Of a DNA stretch of 7,201 nucleotides, positions 5,717-7,201 are shown in pieces. Every line of letters begins with the position of its first letter. Positions within the stretch are counted from its first letter, which is position 1. Below the pieces are notes generated by a model. It had not been told where the DNA came from. It did not search any database and saw only the letters and a list, made by a program, of their open reading frames with translations. Source of the DNA: Halobacteriovorax sp. (GTDB taxonomy: Bacteria; Bdellovibrionota; Bacteriovoracia; Bacteriovoracales; Bacteriovoracaceae); NCBI GenBank assembly GCA_002686115.1, contig NZAF01000106.1:1-7201 (forward strand), read 5' to 3'. Made by a program: the position numbers and the translations under genes.

Positions 5717-5767
5717 AAGTAACCTTAAACACGATAAAATAATAAAAAAACTTACAAAGTATATAAA
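5717..5767. promoter_or_regulatory. Short divergent promoter region
   Basis: These 51 very AT-rich bases separate the divergent epimerase and J-domain-like genes and must hold both starts, unless promoters lie within the genes. On the minus strand TATACT (5758-5763) could be a -10 box giving a leader of about 35 bases; I see no good -35. On the plus strand TTCATA (5712-5717), a 17-base spacer and TAAAAT (5735-5740) form a weak promoter with a leader of about 20 bases. Both are tentative. Confidence 0.3.
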
Positions 5768-6718
5768 ATGTTAGCAAATATATCATCAAAGATCATTCTA
5801 GCAGTAATTGCCATCCTAGCTGTGTACACCTTCGCGCCTCTTATTAAGTCGCTACTTGATAGTATTTTTATTGGTGGGAAAAAGAAGAAAAATATGTCTC
5901 GTTCTGAATTTGATGAGATGGTTGATCGTAAAATTCAACAGTTCTCTGGTAAAGCTACCTCTGATCCTATGATGGTCGCCAATACTAACGGAAGTGTTAG
6001 AGATGAGATAGACTCTCTTCATGGGCTCAAGTTGTTTAAAAGCGACAGTGAATATAAAAACTTTAAAGAGCTTAAGAAAGAACTTCAATGGGGTTCTGGA
6101 GATAATTTCCATATTATAAAGGAAAAACTTAAAAGATCTCATCTAGAAGTTTCAGATGCAGACATTTCTAATATGGCCAAAAGTCTTTTAAAAAAGAAAT
6201 ATCTCCTAGATTTATTTAAAAAAGGAACAGGCACATTATCAGCATTTATTGACTGTGTTGTTTTAAATATGATTCTAAAAAAAGCTAATAGTGGTGACAT
6301 CTCTACTTTTAAAGCATACAAGATGAGTATTAATGAGATTAAAACTATTATATCAATTGTACTTAATCCAAAGCATGGTGAGGCAATCATTGATGATTAC
6401 CTCAATGATATAGAGGCCTCGAAATTTGATTTGCCATTTATAAGTCAAAAAATTTCAAATATTAATATTCTTGATAGAGAAGTGAATAAAACTGTCAGTA
6501 TATTTGAACCACTCATTGAAAGAGATTCACAATACTTTGATAAGAAGTTTTTTAAGGTTAAAGATGATGAAAAAAGAGTCAAGTCTCTTTATAAGAAACT
6601 TGTTCAATTACATCATCCTGACAAGTGGAATCACTTTGATAAATCAAAGGCCATTACTGATAGACTAAATTTTAATTTTAATAATTTAAGAAATGCTTAT
6701 GAAAAAGCATTATCTTAA
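5768..6718 (+). CDS. Membrane-anchored protein with C-terminal J-domain-like segment
   Basis: A 316-residue protein of unknown role. Residues 8-30 form one N-terminal membrane helix, followed by GGKKKK, so the rest probably faces the cytoplasm. The middle (about 45-265) is a charged, largely helical region I do not recognise. Residues 266-315 resemble a J-domain: VKSLYKKLVQLHHPDKW gives helix II and the HPD motif (H283, P284, D285) that activates Hsp70 ATPase, and NFNNLRNAYEKAL resembles helix III. The usual DYYxxLG helix I is not seen. A membrane helix at the N-terminus and J at the C-terminus recall DjlA, but I cannot confirm a TerB-like middle domain. The start is accepted because it begins the membrane helix, though no Shine-Dalgarno precedes it (bases AAGTATATAAA). 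A deaminase-like gene follows after 14 bases, probably in the same operon. Confidence 0.85.
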   Translation: MLANISSKIILAVIAILAVYTFAPLIKSLLDSIFIGGKKKKNMSRSEFDEMVDRKIQQFSGKATSDPMMVANTNGSVRDEIDSLHGLKLFKSDSEYKNFKELKKELQWGSGDNFHIIKEKLKRSHLEVSDADISNMAKSLLKKKYLLDLFKKGTGTLSAFIDCVVLNMILKKANSGDISTFKAYKMSINEIKTIISIVLNPKHGEAIIDDYLNDIEASKFDLPFISQKISNINILDREVNKTVSIFEPLIERDSQYFDKKFFKVKDDEKRVKSLYKKLVQLHHPDKWNHFDKSKAITDRLNFNFNNLRNAYEKALS

Positions 6719-6732
6719 ATAAGGACATTACT

Positions 6733-7201
6733 ATGTATAAAAAACGTGAACAAATGATTAAATCGCTATATTGCGAAATTGTTAAGATTATAAGTGAAAC
6801 GAATGGGATTAACTTAAATGACACATTAGAGTTACTTTCCCATAGTGAATCCATTAAAGATAATCCTACTCTTGAAAAGTCTATCAATGAATTTATAAAA
6901 CTTTTAGCAAGCTTTCAGGTTGATGAAGTAGATATCGAAACTTTACTTGGTCATCCCGTAAGTGATGCTCTTTTTGACTTCTTTAAAAACTTTCCTCTTC
7001 AATATCATGAAGAGCATATTCATTTAACAGGCTCTCTTACAGCAGAGTTTATTTTTCCTAGACTCAAAAAGCTACTTAAGTCAAAAAACAAGGCCATATA
7101 TGAGAAAAAGATAAAAGATGTATATGGAGAAGATGCTCTACCTATTGAGTCAGTTGAAGATGTTGATAATCTTATTAGACTTAAAGATGGTGAGCAATTT
7201 A
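6733..7201 (+). CDS. Adenosine-deaminase-family protein with N-terminal extension, partial
   Basis: The first 156 residues of a protein cut by the right edge of the window. Residues 91-105 read YHEEHIHLTGSLTAE, matching the metal-binding HxHxxGS motif (H95, H97, G100, S101) that opens the catalytic barrel of adenosine and AMP deaminases and related amidohydrolases. In ordinary bacterial adenosine deaminases this motif lies near residue 10-20; here about 90 helical, acidic residues come first, without a signal peptide or membrane segment, and I do not recognise them. The remaining metal and catalytic residues (a later His, the HAGE-like motif and two late Asp) would lie outside the window, so activity and substrate cannot be judged. 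The start has AAGGA (6721-6725) seven bases upstream. It follows the J-domain-like gene by 14 bases, so the two are probably co-transcribed. Confidence 0.75.
   Translation, partial: MYKKREQMIKSLYCEIVKIISETNGINLNDTLELLSHSESIKDNPTLEKSINEFIKLLASFQVDEVDIETLLGHPVSDALFDFFKNFPLQYHEEHIHLTGSLTAEFIFPRLKKLLKSKNKAIYEKKIKDVYGEDALPIESVEDVDNLIRLKDGEQF

Noticed and set aside
5852..6390. Two minus-strand frames opposite the J-domain-like gene
   Set aside because: Both are antisense to a gene with a membrane helix and HPD motif; no start signal or domain supports them.
6678..6887. Minus-strand 69-codon frame opposite the deaminase-like gene
   Set aside because: It overlaps the gene junction antisense and shows no coding support.

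Overview
The window is AT-rich, densely packed chromosomal DNA from a Gram-negative, flagellated bacterium. It carries a flagellin N-terminus, an ExbB/ExbD energy-transduction pair, a LysM lytic transglycosylase with a lipoprotein signal and a murein-peptide-type epimerase, so an outer membrane and active peptidoglycan remodelling are implied. Base composition, tight spacing and this gene mix would fit the Bdellovibrionota (Bacteriovorax/Halobacteriovorax type). That assignment is an inference from general knowledge, not a search result. I see no rRNA, tRNA, insertion sequence, phage gene or CRISPR array.

Layout. (1) Bases 1-303, minus strand: the first 101 codons of a flagellin, preceded by a sigma28-like promoter, a leader hairpin and a CsrA-like sequence over the ribosome binding site. 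(2) Bases 490-864, plus strand: a small protein made of two CBS domains. (3) Bases 974-1884, plus strand: exbB-exbD, overlapping by one base, with no tonB beside them. (4) Bases 1887-5716, minus strand: a three-gene set read as dipeptide epimerase, then an MltD-like lytic transglycosylase, then a GT4 glycosyltransferase. The last gene also has its own promoter, placed so that its mRNA would be leaderless. (5) From 5768 to the window end, plus strand: a membrane-anchored protein with a C-terminal J-domain-like HPD segment, then, 14 bases on, the start of a protein carrying an adenosine-deaminase-type HxHxxGS metal motif behind an extra N-terminal region of about 90 residues.

How the genes fit together. 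The epimerase and the transglycosylase plausibly act on the same material: MltD-type enzymes cut the glycan strand, and L-Ala-D/L-Glu epimerases process the murein peptide released by recycling. The glycosyltransferase downstream may belong to envelope glycan synthesis. ExbB/ExbD use the proton gradient to drive a partner in the outer membrane or periplasm that is encoded elsewhere. The J-domain/deaminase-like pair is the least explained part of the window.

The regulatory signals are as interesting as the proteins. The exbD and glycosyltransferase genes converge with two bases between stop codons, and each has a candidate terminator inside the other's coding region. The transglycosylase Shine-Dalgarno is exactly complementary to an upstream segment. 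Two genes (glycosyltransferase, J-domain protein) lack a Shine-Dalgarno while their neighbours have clear ones.
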